Translations under genes and position numbers: made by a program
Assembly: GCA_016710465.1 (NCBI GenBank)
Contig: JADJVS010000015.1
Coordinates: 1 to 64,000, forward strand
Reading direction: 5' to 3'
DNA from: Sulfuritalea sp.
GTDB taxonomy: Bacteria; Pseudomonadota; Gammaproteobacteria; Burkholderiales; Rhodocyclaceae
DNA length: 64,000 nt
Notes under the pieces: model-generated
Databases searched by the model: none
Told to the model about the DNA's origin: nothing
Seen by the model: the letters and a program-made list of their open reading frames with translations, nothing else
In this document: positions 1 through 13,025 of the stretch, one piece after another
How the letters are laid out: each line of letters begins with the position of its first letter
Numbering within the stretch: the first letter of the stretch is position 1

Positions 1-798
1 AACTCGATGCCCTGGCCTTCGACGCCGTTGGCTGGCAGGAAACCGAACAGGAACAGCGCGTCTGCCCGGGCAATGCCAATGCGTTGCTCGAGGCCGCAAG
101 CCCGCGCTGGCCGCCCTGGAGGAGGGGCGAATCTGGCGGTCTCACGGTTTTGCGCTGAAGCCGGGCCCGCCTTTCCGAACTGGTGGCGGTTGACCCGGCC
201 CCTGGCGAGGCGGCGCAACTTTACGAGGTGGGTTGATCCAGTTTGAAGAGTCGGCGCTGGCGCTACGGCGCTATCAGGATCGGCTGGAGCTCGATCCCGG
301 GCGCCCGCCGAACTCGACACCCGCATCGATGCCGTGACGCAGATGGCGCAAGCACCGTGTCGCGGCGGAGGACTTGCCTGACCTGCTGCAATAAGCTGCG
401 GACGCGACTGGCCGAACTGGTCCTGCGCGCCGATCCCGAGACGCTCGTTGCACGCGAGCGCGACACGGCGGCGGCCTATCGCGACCAGGCGAAAAGCTTT
501 CGGCGCAGCGGGCCAAGGCGGCCAAGGCCTTGTCGGCCGCGGTCACCGCCGGGATGCAGGAACTGGCGATGGCCGGTGGCCGGTTCGAGGTGGCGCTGGA
601 AGCGCTGGCCGAGGGTTCGGCCGGCGGCGCCGAAAGCATCGAGTTCCGGGTGACGGCCAACGCCGGCCAGCCCTTGCGGCCGCTGGCCAAGGTGGCGTCG
701 GGCGGCGAACTGTCGCGCATCGCATGCTCTCGGCGGCGAAAAAGATCACCGAGACCACCGCGCCGCCACGCGGCGCGAGATGCTGGGGGCTGGGCTGA
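1..798 (+). pseudogene. recN: recN, 3' part, frameshifted and internally deleted
   Basis: RecN is an SMC-like ATPase of double-strand break repair. Pieces in different frames read as RecN coiled coil and C-terminal head: ELDALAFDAVGWQETEQEQ near 3-60, ALALRRYQDRLELDPG near 260-300, a clean stretch ending SGGELSRIA at about 720, then KKITETT...REMLGAG to a TGA at 796-798. At least four indels are needed to join them. Right after the SGGELSRIA signature the text jumps to the last 20 or so residues, so the Walker B segment (roughly 100 residues in the family) is missing. The 5' end lies outside the window. All neighbours up to 4.7 kb are also frameshifted, so assembly error is as likely as real decay. 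Family call is firm; state of the gene is not. Confidence 0.8.
249..270 (+). repeat. Dispersed 22-base motif, copy 1
   Basis: AGTCGGCGCTGG, then four bases CGCT, then ACGGCG. It lies in the recN remnant, where it encodes an ordinary RecN stretch (ESALALRR), so this copy may be coincidental. Confidence 0.4.
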
Positions 799-902
799 GG
801 TTTTTCGGGCGGAACCGCAGGGTCTGCATCGGGCGTCGTCGTCACGCGTGAAAATCGTGATCCGCGAAAAAGCCTGCGCCAGACTTGGTCTCCACTGTCT
901 CA

Positions 903-933
903 TGAATTACATTGTTGTAATATCGGTAATTCA
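903..933. promoter_or_regulatory. AT-rich inverted repeats, probable toxin-antitoxin operator
   Basis: TGAATTAC at 903-910 is mirrored by GTAATTCA at 926-933, and an inner pair TTACA (907-911) and TGTAA (916-920) is nested inside. The stretch is far richer in A and T than its surroundings and lies just upstream of an AbrB-type antitoxin reading frame. Antitoxins of this kind usually repress their own promoter through such palindromes, so this is a reasonable operator candidate. The role is inferred. Confidence 0.55.
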
Positions 934-950
934 AGACAACGGAGGATTTC

Positions 951-1170
951 ACGAAAAGGACGCTGACTTCGCGCGGCCAGACCGTGGTTCCGGCCGAGAT
1001 CAGACACCGGTTCGGCCTGACACCCATCCGACGGGCTGGAGTGGCTGGGGAAGGCACGACGATCCGCGTGGTGCCGGTGCGGCGCGATCCGGTAGCGGCG
1101 TTTCGCGGTCAGGGCAAGGGCGGTGCGGTCAAGCGCCTGCTGGCCGAGCGCAAGGCGGACAGGGTGCGCG
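951..1170 (+). pseudogene. AbrB/SpoVT-type antitoxin, frameshifted (vapB-like)
   Basis: The reading TLTSRGQTVVPAEIRHRFGL is the swapped-hairpin AbrB/SpoVT DNA-binding domain that forms the N-terminus of many VapB antitoxins, followed by a tail with GTTIRVVPVRRDP and LLAERKADRVRE. A GGAGG ribosome site at 941-945 has the right spacing to codon 951, but that codon is ACG, so either the ATG has mutated or a base is miscalled. After GLTP about ten residues (SDGLEWLG) are found only in the neighbouring frame, which needs two compensating indels. The end is approximate because the stop is obscured by the frameshifts. It probably neutralised the PIN-domain protein that follows. Confidence 0.6.
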
Positions 1171-1585
1171 AGTACGCGCTGGCTGCTGGACACCTCGGCC
1201 CCTGCTTGCATTGCGCCGACGACGAAGCGGGCGCGGACCGAGTGGCGGCCTTGCTCGGTCAGGCACGCAGGCCGGGCGTGCCGGCTGTCATGGCTGCTTC
1301 ATGTCATGATGGAGGTTTATTACCGGGTCTGGAAGGACGAAGGTGAGACGGCGGGGCGGCTGGCCTACGAGCAGTGCCGTTCGCTGCCGATCGAGTGGAT
1401 GCATGAGTCCGCCGAACTGCTGGAGGCGGCTGCCGCCATCAAGGCGACACATGCCTTGTCATTGGCCGAAGCATGGATCGCGGCGGCAGCCCAAATCGCT
1501 GGCGCCACGCTGGTGCCTAAGGATCCCGAGTTCTGGATGCTCACGCTTGTGCAGGAAGCTCTGCCGCAAGTGGCTACGGTTTTGA
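1164..1585 (+). pseudogene. PIN-domain toxin, frameshifted (vapC-like)
   Basis: Pieces from three frames assemble into a VapC-type PIN RNase of about 140 residues: LLDTSA at the start (first catalytic Asp), DDEAGADRVAALL, MEVYYRVWKDEGETAGRLAYEQC, then AAAIKATHALSLAEAWIAAAA (the second acidic patch; SLADAW in many relatives) and DPEF near the end. Such toxins cleave RNA and are held inactive by the upstream antitoxin. At least three indels interrupt it. Its probable stop TGA (1583-1585) overlaps the 3' end of the opposing transporter gene by about a dozen bases. The start is uncertain; GTG at 1164 is the best guess. Confidence 0.65.
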
Positions 1586-2143
1586 GCCCAGCACCGCCAA
1601 CACGCCGGTGGCGATGAACACGGTGCGGCGGCGGTCCAGCGTATGTATTTCAGCGGCAGGCGCTGCGCCAGCTTCTCGCCGATCAGCACGGCGGGCACGT
1701 TGGCCAGCATCATGCCGATGGTGGTGCCCATGACGACGGCAAGCAGCGATCCGGCGAATTGCGCGCCCAGGGCCACTGTTGCAAACTGCGTCTTGTCGCC
1801 CATTTCGGCGATGAAGAAAGGCGATCGTGGTGGTGAAGAAGGCACAGGCCGGATGAATCTTCGGTTCCTCGTCGAGCGAATCCGGATGCAGGGCCCACTA
1901 GACCGAAGGCGACGAATACCCGCGCCGGTGATCCAAGGGCAGCCATTGCGGGGCGATCAATTGCGCCAGCCAGACGCCGACCGAACCGGCCAGCGCGTGG
2001 TTGAGCACCGTGGCGACAAAGATCCCGGCGATGATCGGTATTGGCCGCGCAGCCCGGGCAGCCAGCACGAAAGAAAGCAACTGCGTCTTGTCGCCGATTT
2101 CGGCGATGGCGACGAGCAGGCATGAAGCGAGGAAGATTTCCAT
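1574..2143 (-). pseudogene. UPF0016 (GDT1/TMEM165) membrane transporter, frameshifted
   Basis: The family exports Mn(II) in bacteria (MneA/MntX type) and has two repeats, each with an E-x-G-D-K-T motif in a membrane helix. Both are visible: EIGDKTQ close to the N-terminus and EMGDKTQ in the second half, with hydrophobic helices around them (LLSFVLAARAARPIPIIAGI; GSLLAVVMGTTIGMMLANV). The C-terminal VFIATGVLAVLGSKP and TAG stop are found in another frame, and a second shift lies near 1900. Total length would be about 190 residues, normal for the family. It lies 63 bases downstream of fur on the same strand, which fits metal homeostasis. I see no Mn riboswitch in the gap. Confidence 0.75.
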
Positions 2144-2206
2144 CGAATCCGGAGGTGACCGTGACCGGTGCCGGAACCAGGCGTCGGGCAGCGCCGGAGA
2201 GCGGGA

Positions 2207-2658
2207 TCAGGCCGCGGACTTGGGGCGCGGGCAGTCGGCCTTCTTGCACCTCGACGTAAAGATAGAGCGCGTGTTCGCGAATGGCAAAGCCGTGCGTCGC
2301 GGCGACCTTGTGCTGGCGCTTTTTTCGATCTCGGCGTCGTAGGACTCCCTCGACACGGCCGCACCGACGCAGACCAGATGGTCATGGTGCTTGCCTTCGT
2401 TGAGTTCGAAGATGGATTTGCCGGATTCGAAATGGTGGCGCTGCAGCAGGCCGGCCTGCTCGAACTGCGTCAGTACGCGATATACCGCGGCTAAGCCGAT
2501 GTCGAGGCCGTCGGCGAGTAGGTGGCGATACATCCTCGGCGGTGACGTGGCGCGGGGCTGCACGTCGTCCTGCAACTTAGTGGGAACAGGTCGAGGATCT
2601 CGAGACGCGGATAGGTGGCCTTGAGGCCTATGCTCTTCAGGTCGTCGGGATGAGTCAT
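2207..2658 (-). pseudogene. fur: Ferric uptake regulator Fur, frameshifted
   Basis: Fur is the iron-responsive repressor. The N-terminus reads MTHPDDLKSIGLKATYPRLEIL from an ATG at 2656-2658, then the winged helix VYRHLLADGLDIGLAAVYRVLTQFEQAG, the metal-binding HHDHLVC, and a C-terminus CKKADCPRPKSAA with a Cys-x4-Cys. Between HHDHLVC and the end the expected CG..EEFYD and GFAIREHALYLYVEC segments are split over several frames, and another shift follows EILDLF. About three indels would restore a protein of 150 residues. It is divergent from bamE across 119 bases, the usual betaproteobacterial arrangement. Disruption is probably a sequence-quality artefact, since fur is rarely lost. Confidence 0.8.
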
Positions 2659-2777
2659 GGACGGAATTGGGCTGACGCTAGCGGGGCCGGACGGCGGCTA
2701 TGATATAGTTTTCGCGGCCAGGTGGGGACAAGACGCCGGACGCGGCCATTCATACCTGCCATCTCCCGGAAACCCCG

Positions 2778-3197
2778 ATGAAGCGAATCCTGTTGTACCT
2801 GCCGTTGCTGGCGGCCTGCTCCAGTACGCCCCAGATCACCAATTACCTGTCGCCGTATCGCGTCGACGTGCGCCAGGGCAACATGGTGACCCAGGACATG
2901 GTGTGGGCTGCAAGCCCGGCCTGAGTCGCGAGCAGGTGAAATTCATCCTCGGCTCGCCGCTGGTGGCCGACATGTTCCATGCCGACCGCTGGGACTATGT
3001 TTACCGCTTCCAGCCGGGGCGCGGCGAGGCACAGCAGCGCGTGCTGACGGTGTTCTTCCAGGACAACAAATTGCTGCGTGTCGCCGGTGACGTCGTCGCG
3101 GACGGCCCCAACAAGGTCGAGGCGCCCGCCGGCCGCGCAGGTGCTGGATATTCCGGCACCGGCTGCCGCCGGCGTCAACGCCACGGAAAAGAAGTAA
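2778..3197 (+). pseudogene. bamE: Outer-membrane assembly lipoprotein BamE, frameshifted
   Basis: BamE (SmpA/OmlA) is a small lipoprotein of the BAM complex. The start MKRILLYLPLLAACSSTP carries a lipobox LLAAC, followed by YRVDVRQGNMVTQDMV, then after a one-base shift near 2905 the family core GLSREQVKFILGSPLVADMFH and DRWDYVYRFQ. A second shift near 3135 is needed to reach the natural end (VLDIPAPAAAGVNATEKK, TAA at 3195-3197). The restored length, about 139 residues, is normal. It sits directly in front of dapB with a 3-base gap. Confidence 0.8.
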
Positions 3198-3200
3198 GCC

Positions 3201-4006
3201 ATGGATCCGATTCGCTATGCCGTTGCCGGCAGCGCCGGCCGCATGGGCCGCACCCTGATCGAGGCCGTGCAGCAGGACCCGGAAGCGACGCTGGCCGCCG
3301 CGCTGGAGCATTCATCCAGCCCCTTTCTTGGGCGCGATGCCGGTGAGCTGGTCGGCGCACCCTGCGGCGTCAAGATCGGCGCCGATCTCGACGCGGCGCT
3401 AGCCGTGTCCGACTGCCTGATCGATTTCACGCGCCCGGAAGGCACGCTGCTGCACATCGAGGCCCGCAAGCGCCACAAGGTCGCCATGGTGATCGGTACC
3501 ACGGGTTTCTCCGCCGAAGGCAAGGCCGCGATCGCCGAGGCATCGCGCACCATCCTGATCGTCTTCGCGCCCAACATGGCGGTCGGCGTCAATGCCAGTG
3601 TTCCGCCTGCTCGATGTCGCCGCGCGTATCCTCAACGAGGGCTACGACATCGAAGTCATCGAGGCCCATCACCGGCACAAGGTCGATGCGCCCTCGGGCA
3701 CCGCCCCGCGCATGGGTGAGGTTGTGGCCAAGGCGCTTGGGCGTAATCTCGCCGACTGCGCGGTGTATGGCCGCGAAGGCCTCACCGGGAACGTCCGACG
3801 CCGCAGATCGGCTTTTCCACCATCCGTGGCGGGGACATCGTCGGCGACCACACGGTGCTCTTTGCCGGTGGTGGCGAACGCATCGAGATCACGCACAAAT
3901 CGGCCAGCCGCATGCCCTACGCCCAGGGGCGCTGCGCGCCGGACGCTACATGCGCGGGCGCGCCAACGGCCTGTTCGACATGCAGGACGTGCTGGGCCTG
4001 AAGTAA
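3201..4006 (+). pseudogene. dapB: 4-hydroxy-tetrahydrodipicolinate reductase, frameshifted
   Basis: DapB reduces hydroxy-tetrahydrodipicolinate in lysine and diaminopimelate synthesis. The NAD(P)-binding GSAGRMGRTL is at residue 10, with GTTGFS and FAPNMAVGVN following. After a frameshift near 3595 the substrate motif EAHHRHKVDAPSGTA is present. A second shift near 3795 leads to the end ALRAGRYMRGRANGLFDMQDVLGLK with TAA at 4004-4006. Restored length is about 268 residues, as in relatives. The gene is essential in most bacteria, which argues that these shifts are sequencing or assembly errors. bamE lies 3 bases upstream. Confidence 0.82.
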
Positions 4007-4023
4007 GCGGCGTTTCGTCTTCC

Positions 4024-4048
4024 GCCCTTGCCATTTCGTTGCAAGGGC
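4024..4048 (+). terminator. Hairpin after dapB
   Basis: An 8-base stem, GCCCTTGC at 4024-4031 and GCAAGGGC at 4041-4048, closes a 9-base loop 17 bases after the dapB stop. There is no long T-run behind it. The right arm contains the -35 element of the promoter listed next, so folding and promoter share bases. Confidence 0.55.
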
Positions 4049-4067
4049 AGGCCTCCAAAGGTATAAT
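4039..4067 (+). promoter_or_regulatory. Sigma-70 type promoter for carAB
   Basis: TTGCAA at 4039-4044 and a perfect TATAAT at 4062-4067 are 17 bases apart, an ideal housekeeping promoter about 80 bases in front of the carA start. The -35 lies in the right arm of the dapB hairpin. Confidence 0.7.
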
Positions 4068-4147
4068 CAGCGGGTTTGCCGAACGCCATGTGAATCAAGC
4101 CGCGTCCGGTGCCGATCGACGTCGTGCCATGTTCCGGGAGCCTCATC

Positions 4148-5286
4148 GTGTCTCACTTTCCGCCCGCCCTTCTTGCCCTGGCCGACGGAACGGTTTTTAG
4201 AGGCAAAGGCATAGGCGCTACCGGTAGCAGCGTTGGCGAAGTGGTATTCAACACCGCGATGACGGGCTACCAGGAAATCCTCACCGATCCCTCCTATGCC
4301 CGGCAGATCGTCACCCTGACCTACCCCCATATCGGCAACTACGGCATCAATCGTGAAGACTGCGAAGCCGCGCGCATCCATGCCGCCGGCCTGGTGATCC
4401 GCGACCTGCCGTTGCTGGCCTCGAATTTCCGCAGCGAACAGACGCTGGACGCCTACCTGTGCGCCGAGAACGCTTGGCCTGGCCGATATCGATACCCGCA
4501 AGCTGACCCGCATCCTGCGCGAGAAGGGTGCCCAAGCCGGTTGTTTGATGGCCGGCGAAAATCTTGATGCCGACGCTGCGGTGGCGAAGGCCCGCGCCTT
4601 TCCCGGCCTGGCCGGCATGGACCTGGCCCGGTGGTGACGGCGGACAAGGCCTACGCCTGGGCGAAGGCGAATGGAAGCTCGGCAGCGGCTACGTGAACCA
4701 GGGCAAGACGCGCTTCCATGTCGTCGCCTACGATTTCGGCGTCAAGCGCAACATCCTGCGCATGCTGGCGGCGCGCGGCTGCCGGCTCACCGTGGTGCCG
4801 GCGAAAACGCCCGCCGCCGAGGTGCTGGCGCTGAACCCCGACGGTGTCTTCCTTTCCAACGGCCCCGGCGATCCGGAGCCCTGCAACTATGCGATCGCCG
4901 CGATCCGCGTCTTCCTTGAAAAGAAGCTGCCGACCTTCGGCATCTGCCTCGGCCACCAGTTGATGGCGCTGGCTTCCGGCGGCAAGACGATGAAAATGAA
5001 ATTCGGCCACCACGGCGCAAACCACCCGGTCAAGGATCTCGACACCGGCCAGGTGCTGATCACCAGCCAGAACCATGGTTTTGCCGCGGATCCTGCGACC
5101 TTGCCGGCCAATGTCAAGGTGACCCACGTATCGCTGTTCGACGGCAGCCTGCAGGGCATGGCCTGGACCGACCGCCCGGCCTTCTGCTTCCAGGGACACC
5201 CCGAGGCCAGCCCCGGCCCGCACGATGTGGCCTACCTGTTCGACCGCTTCATTGGCATGATGGAAAACGCAGCGAAGCGGAGCTAA
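4148..5286 (+). pseudogene. carA: Carbamoyl-phosphate synthase small subunit, frameshifted in first half
   Basis: CarA is the glutamine amidotransferase half of carbamoyl-phosphate synthase (arginine and pyrimidine synthesis). I choose GTG at 4148, preceded by CGGGAG, giving MSHFPPALLALADGTVFRG. The N-terminal domain shows FNTAMTGYQEILTDPSY and SNFRSEQTLDAYL. One-base shifts occur near 4475 and near 4630; after the second the frame is open to the end. The class I amidotransferase triad is complete: Cys in FGICLGHQLMALA and the His/Glu pair in FQGHPEASPGPHD. Restored length is about 378 residues. carB follows after 6 bases. The intact catalytic half and clean partner make a sequence error the likely explanation. 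Confidence 0.85.
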
Positions 5287-5292
5287 AAAAGA

Positions 5293-8511
<3,219 letters not shown>

Positions 8512-8529
8512 ACACCCACTTCCCCCCAT

Positions 8530-8550
8530 CCCCCTTCTCCAAGAAGGGGG
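8530..8550 (+). other. Hairpin between carB and greA
   Basis: Arms CCCCCTTCT (8530-8538) and AGAAGGGGG (8542-8550) form a perfect 9-base stem with a 3-base loop, 18 bases after the carB stop. No T-run follows, so it may slow or stabilise the transcript rather than terminate it. The 118-base carB-greA gap holds no other clear signal. Confidence 0.5.
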
Positions 8551-8629
8551 TGATCGAGGTTCGCGGGCTGCGCCCGCTCCGGTTCTTTGGCTCGTCGTCC
8601 CCTTGGGGCGGCCCTGCGGAGACGACAGC

Positions 8630-9109
8630 ATGAGCGCCAAATACCCGATTACCCTGCGCGGGGCAGAGTTGCTGCGCCAGGAGTTGCAGCGCCTGAAAAG
8701 CGTCGATCGCCCCGCCGTGATTGCGGCCATCGCCGAGGCACGTTCCCATGGCGACCTTTCGGAAAATGCCGAGTACGATGCGGCCAAGGAACGCCAGGGT
8801 TTCCTCGAGGGCCGCATCAAGGAAATCGAGGGCAAGCTGGGCAATGCGCAGATCATCGATCCGGCGTCGCTTGACGCCGATGGCCGCGTGGTCTTCGGTG
8901 CCACCGTCGAACTCGAGGACATGGACAGCGGCGTCACGGTGACCTACCAGATCGTCGGTGACGACGAGGCGGACATCAAGGCCGCCAAGATTTCGCTGAA
9001 CTCGCCCGTCGCCCGTGCGCTGATCGGCAAGTTCGCCGGTGATGTTGCCGAGGTGCAGACCCCGGGCGGCAAGCGCGAATACGAAATCCTCGACGTCAAT
9101 TACCTCTGA
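8630..9109 (+). CDS. greA: Transcription elongation factor GreA
   Basis: GreA rescues backtracked RNA polymerase by stimulating transcript cleavage. The 159-residue protein has the usual layout: an N-terminal coiled coil (residues 1-75, including SHGDLSENAEYDAAKERQGFLEGRI, the signature with the acidic tip) and a C-terminal FKBP-like domain ending PGGKREYEILDVNYL. I start at the ATG that gives MSAKYPITLRGAELL, the family's standard beginning; an upstream extension of the frame is not conserved-looking. It follows carB by 118 bases. Housekeeping gene. Confidence 0.96.
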   Translation: MSAKYPITLRGAELLRQELQRLKSVDRPAVIAAIAEARSHGDLSENAEYDAAKERQGFLEGRIKEIEGKLGNAQIIDPASLDADGRVVFGATVELEDMDSGVTVTYQIVGDDEADIKAAKISLNSPVARALIGKFAGDVAEVQTPGGKREYEILDVNYL

Positions 9110-9131
9110 GCGCGGCCGCGCTGCGCCGGCC

Positions 9132-9509
9132 TCAGCCCCGTCGATTGCGGGCTTCGGTGCGGGCAGCGGCCTGCTTTTTGTTTGCCGGCGGGGCCGCTTT
9201 TCGGCGTCTCGTGGGCGCCGACTCTTCGCTCGCGTCCTTGGGATTCTCCCGCCACAGCACCAGCAGATTGCCGATATGCTGTATCTCGGCGCAGGAGAGG
9301 GCGTTGCAGATTTCGGCAAACAATGCCTCGCGGTCATCGCGTTCGATGCCGTAGAGGCGCAGCTTGATGAGTTCGTGGGCTTTCAGCGAGCGGTCGATTT
9401 CGGCCAGAACGGATGCCGTGAGCCCTTTCTGGCTGATCGAGACAACGGGCTTGAGGTGGTGTGCGGCGGCGCGCAGTGCGCGGCGCTCGGTCGGAGTGAT
9501 TTCAATCAT
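9132..9509 (-). CDS. yhbY: YhbY-type CRM-domain RNA-binding protein
   Basis: This 125-residue protein is a CRS1/YhbY (CRM) domain protein that associates with pre-50S ribosomal particles. The start MIEITPTERRALRAAAHHLKPVV, then ISQKGLTASVLAEIDRSLKAHELIKLRL (the GxxG-like loop region) and IQHIGNLLVLWRENP are typical. A lysine/arginine-rich tail of about 30 residues (RRRKAAPPANKKQ) extends beyond the domain. It is divergent from rlmE, with only 14 bases between the two starts, so their promoters and ribosome sites must overlap. Confidence 0.93.
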   Translation of the reverse strand: MIEITPTERRALRAAAHHLKPVVSISQKGLTASVLAEIDRSLKAHELIKLRLYGIERDDREALFAEICNALSCAEIQHIGNLLVLWRENPKDASEESAPTRRRKAAPPANKKQAAARTEARNRRG

Positions 9510-9523
9510 GGCGGGATTCTAGC

Positions 9524-10165
9524 TTGAGCGGCAAGGTAGCAAGCAACAAGAAGAACAAGACCAACAAGGCCTGGGTGCACGAGCACATCAACGATTCCTA
9601 TGTGCAACGCGCCCGGGCCGGCGGCCTGCGCTCGCGCGCCGCCTTCAAGCTCAGCGAAATCGACGACAAGGACCACCTGCTGCGGCAGGGCATGACGGTG
9701 GTCGATCTCGGATCGGCGCCCGGCAGTTGGTCGCAGGTCGCCGTCAAGCGCGTGGCGCCCGGCGGCCGCGTTATCGCGCTTGACCTGCTGCCAATGGATG
9801 CCCTGCATGGCGCGCAATTCATCCAGGGGGACTTCCGCGAGGACGAGATCCTCAAACGACTGGTGGAGGCGCTCGATGGCCGTCGCGTCGATCTTGTATT
9901 GTCCGACATGGCCCCCAATATGTCGGGTATCGCCGCCGTCGATCAGGCGCGGGTGATGCTGCTGGCGGAATTGACGCTCGATTTTTGCCGCGAACACCTG
10001 AAACCCGGCGGTGCCTTGCTGGTCAAGGTGTTTCAGGGCGATGGATTCATGGAGTTGCGCAAGGCCATGCAGGAAATGTTTGACCGATTGCACCTCAGGA
10101 AGCCGGCGGCGTCGCGTGACCGCAGCGCCGAAATCTACCTGCTGGCGCAAGGGAAGCGCGCCTGA
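9524..10165 (+). CDS. rlmE: 23S rRNA (uridine-2'-O-)-methyltransferase RlmE
   Basis: RlmE (FtsJ/RrmJ) methylates U2552 of 23S rRNA using S-adenosylmethionine. The protein has 213 residues. VVDLGSAPGSWSQ is the SAM-binding motif, LVLSDMAPNMSG carries the catalytic Asp and LLVKVFQG the catalytic Lys, completing the K-D-K-E set with AAFKL near the N-terminus and SAEIYLLA near the C-terminus. The only fitting start is TTG at 9524, with a weak ribosome site, 14 bases from the divergent yhbY start. It precedes ftsH, as in many proteobacteria. Confidence 0.94.
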   Translation: MSGKVASNKKNKTNKAWVHEHINDSYVQRARAGGLRSRAAFKLSEIDDKDHLLRQGMTVVDLGSAPGSWSQVAVKRVAPGGRVIALDLLPMDALHGAQFIQGDFREDEILKRLVEALDGRRVDLVLSDMAPNMSGIAAVDQARVMLLAELTLDFCREHLKPGGALLVKVFQGDGFMELRKAMQEMFDRLHLRKPAASRDRSAEIYLLAQGKRA

Positions 10166-10254
10166 GCAGCGGGTTTGGCGGTTTGCAGGGCCGGGCGATC
10201 GGCACTACAATGTTTTGATGTGTCCCCCTGATAGCGGAAAAGAGAGGCAACGCT

Positions 10255-12135
<1,881 letters not shown>

Positions 12136-12153
12136 GGAAACACAATTCCGCGT

Positions 12154-12192
12154 AGGCCGCCGATGCAACACCGGTTCGGCGGCCTGTCTTTT
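12154..12192 (+). terminator. Rho-independent terminator after ftsH
   Basis: AGGCCGCCGA (12154-12163) pairs perfectly with TCGGCGGCCT (12176-12185) around a 12-base loop, and GTCTTTTT follows. It lies 19 bases after the ftsH stop and only a few bases in front of the folP start, so folP-glmM needs its own promoter or read-through. Confidence 0.8.
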
Positions 12193-12194
12193 TC

Positions 12195-13025
12195 ATGAGC
12201 CAGAACTTCCACTGCGGCCGCTTCGTTCTCAACGCCGACCGCCCGCTGATCATGGGCATCGTCAATCTATCCGACGATTCCTTTTCCGGCGACGGATTGC
12301 ATGGGGATGCCGTGGCGGCGGCGGAGCAGGCCGGGCGCCTGATCGCGGAGGGTGCGCATATCCTCGACATCGGCGCCGAGTCCTCGCGACCCGGCGCCCA
12401 GCCGGTGCCTGCCACGCTGGAAACGGCGCGCCTGTTGCCGGTGCTCGATGCCTTGCGGGACTGCGGCGTGCCGCTGTCTGTCGATACCGTGAAGCCCGAG
12501 GTGATGCGCGCCGTGCTGGCCGCCGGCGCCGACATGATCAATGACATCAATGCGCTGCGCGCGCCGGGCGCGATCGACATCGTCGCCGCCAGCAAGGCCG
12601 CGGTATGCCTGATGCACATGCAGGGCGAGCCGGCGACGATGCAGCAGGCACCGCACTACGACGATGTGATTGGCGAAGTGGCGAATTTCCTCGGCGAGCG
12701 TGTCGCCAGCGCCGAGGCCGCCGGCATACCGCTGAACCGCATTGCGGTCGATCCGGGTTTCGGCTTCGGCAAGAGCCTGGAGCACAATATCGAGTTGCTG
12801 CGCCGGCTGGGCGAATTGACGGTGCCGGGTTTGCCGCTGATGGTGGGCATGTCGCGCAAGTCGATGCTGGGCCTGATCACCGGCCGGCCGGCGCAGGAAC
12901 GGGTGTCTGCCGGGATTGCCGCCCACATGCTGGCGGTGCTGCGCGGCGCGCGCATCCTGCGGGTGCACGACGTGGCGGCAACGCGCGACGCGATCGAGGT
13001 ATTGCAGGCCGTGGAGGACTACTGA
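12195..13025 (+). CDS. folP: Dihydropteroate synthase
   Basis: FolP condenses p-aminobenzoate with the pterin diphosphate in folate synthesis and is the sulfonamide target. The 276-residue TIM barrel has the pterin-binding signatures IMGIVNLSDDSFSGDG near residue 18 and ILDIGAESSRPGA near residue 55, plus DPGFGFGKSLEHN and the late MVGMSRKSMLG. Its TGA overlaps the ATG of glmM by one base, so the two are translationally coupled, the classic folP-glmM pair. The ftsH terminator ends just upstream. Confidence 0.95.
   Translation: MSQNFHCGRFVLNADRPLIMGIVNLSDDSFSGDGLHGDAVAAAEQAGRLIAEGAHILDIGAESSRPGAQPVPATLETARLLPVLDALRDCGVPLSVDTVKPEVMRAVLAAGADMINDINALRAPGAIDIVAASKAAVCLMHMQGEPATMQQAPHYDDVIGEVANFLGERVASAEAAGIPLNRIAVDPGFGFGKSLEHNIELLRRLGELTVPGLPLMVGMSRKSMLGLITGRPAQERVSAGIAAHMLAVLRGARILRVHDVAATRDAIEVLQAVEDY

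Noticed and set aside
2144..2206. A manganese (yybP-ykoY) riboswitch in front of the UPF0016 gene.
   Set aside because: The gap after fur is only 63 bases and shows none of the expected conserved elements.
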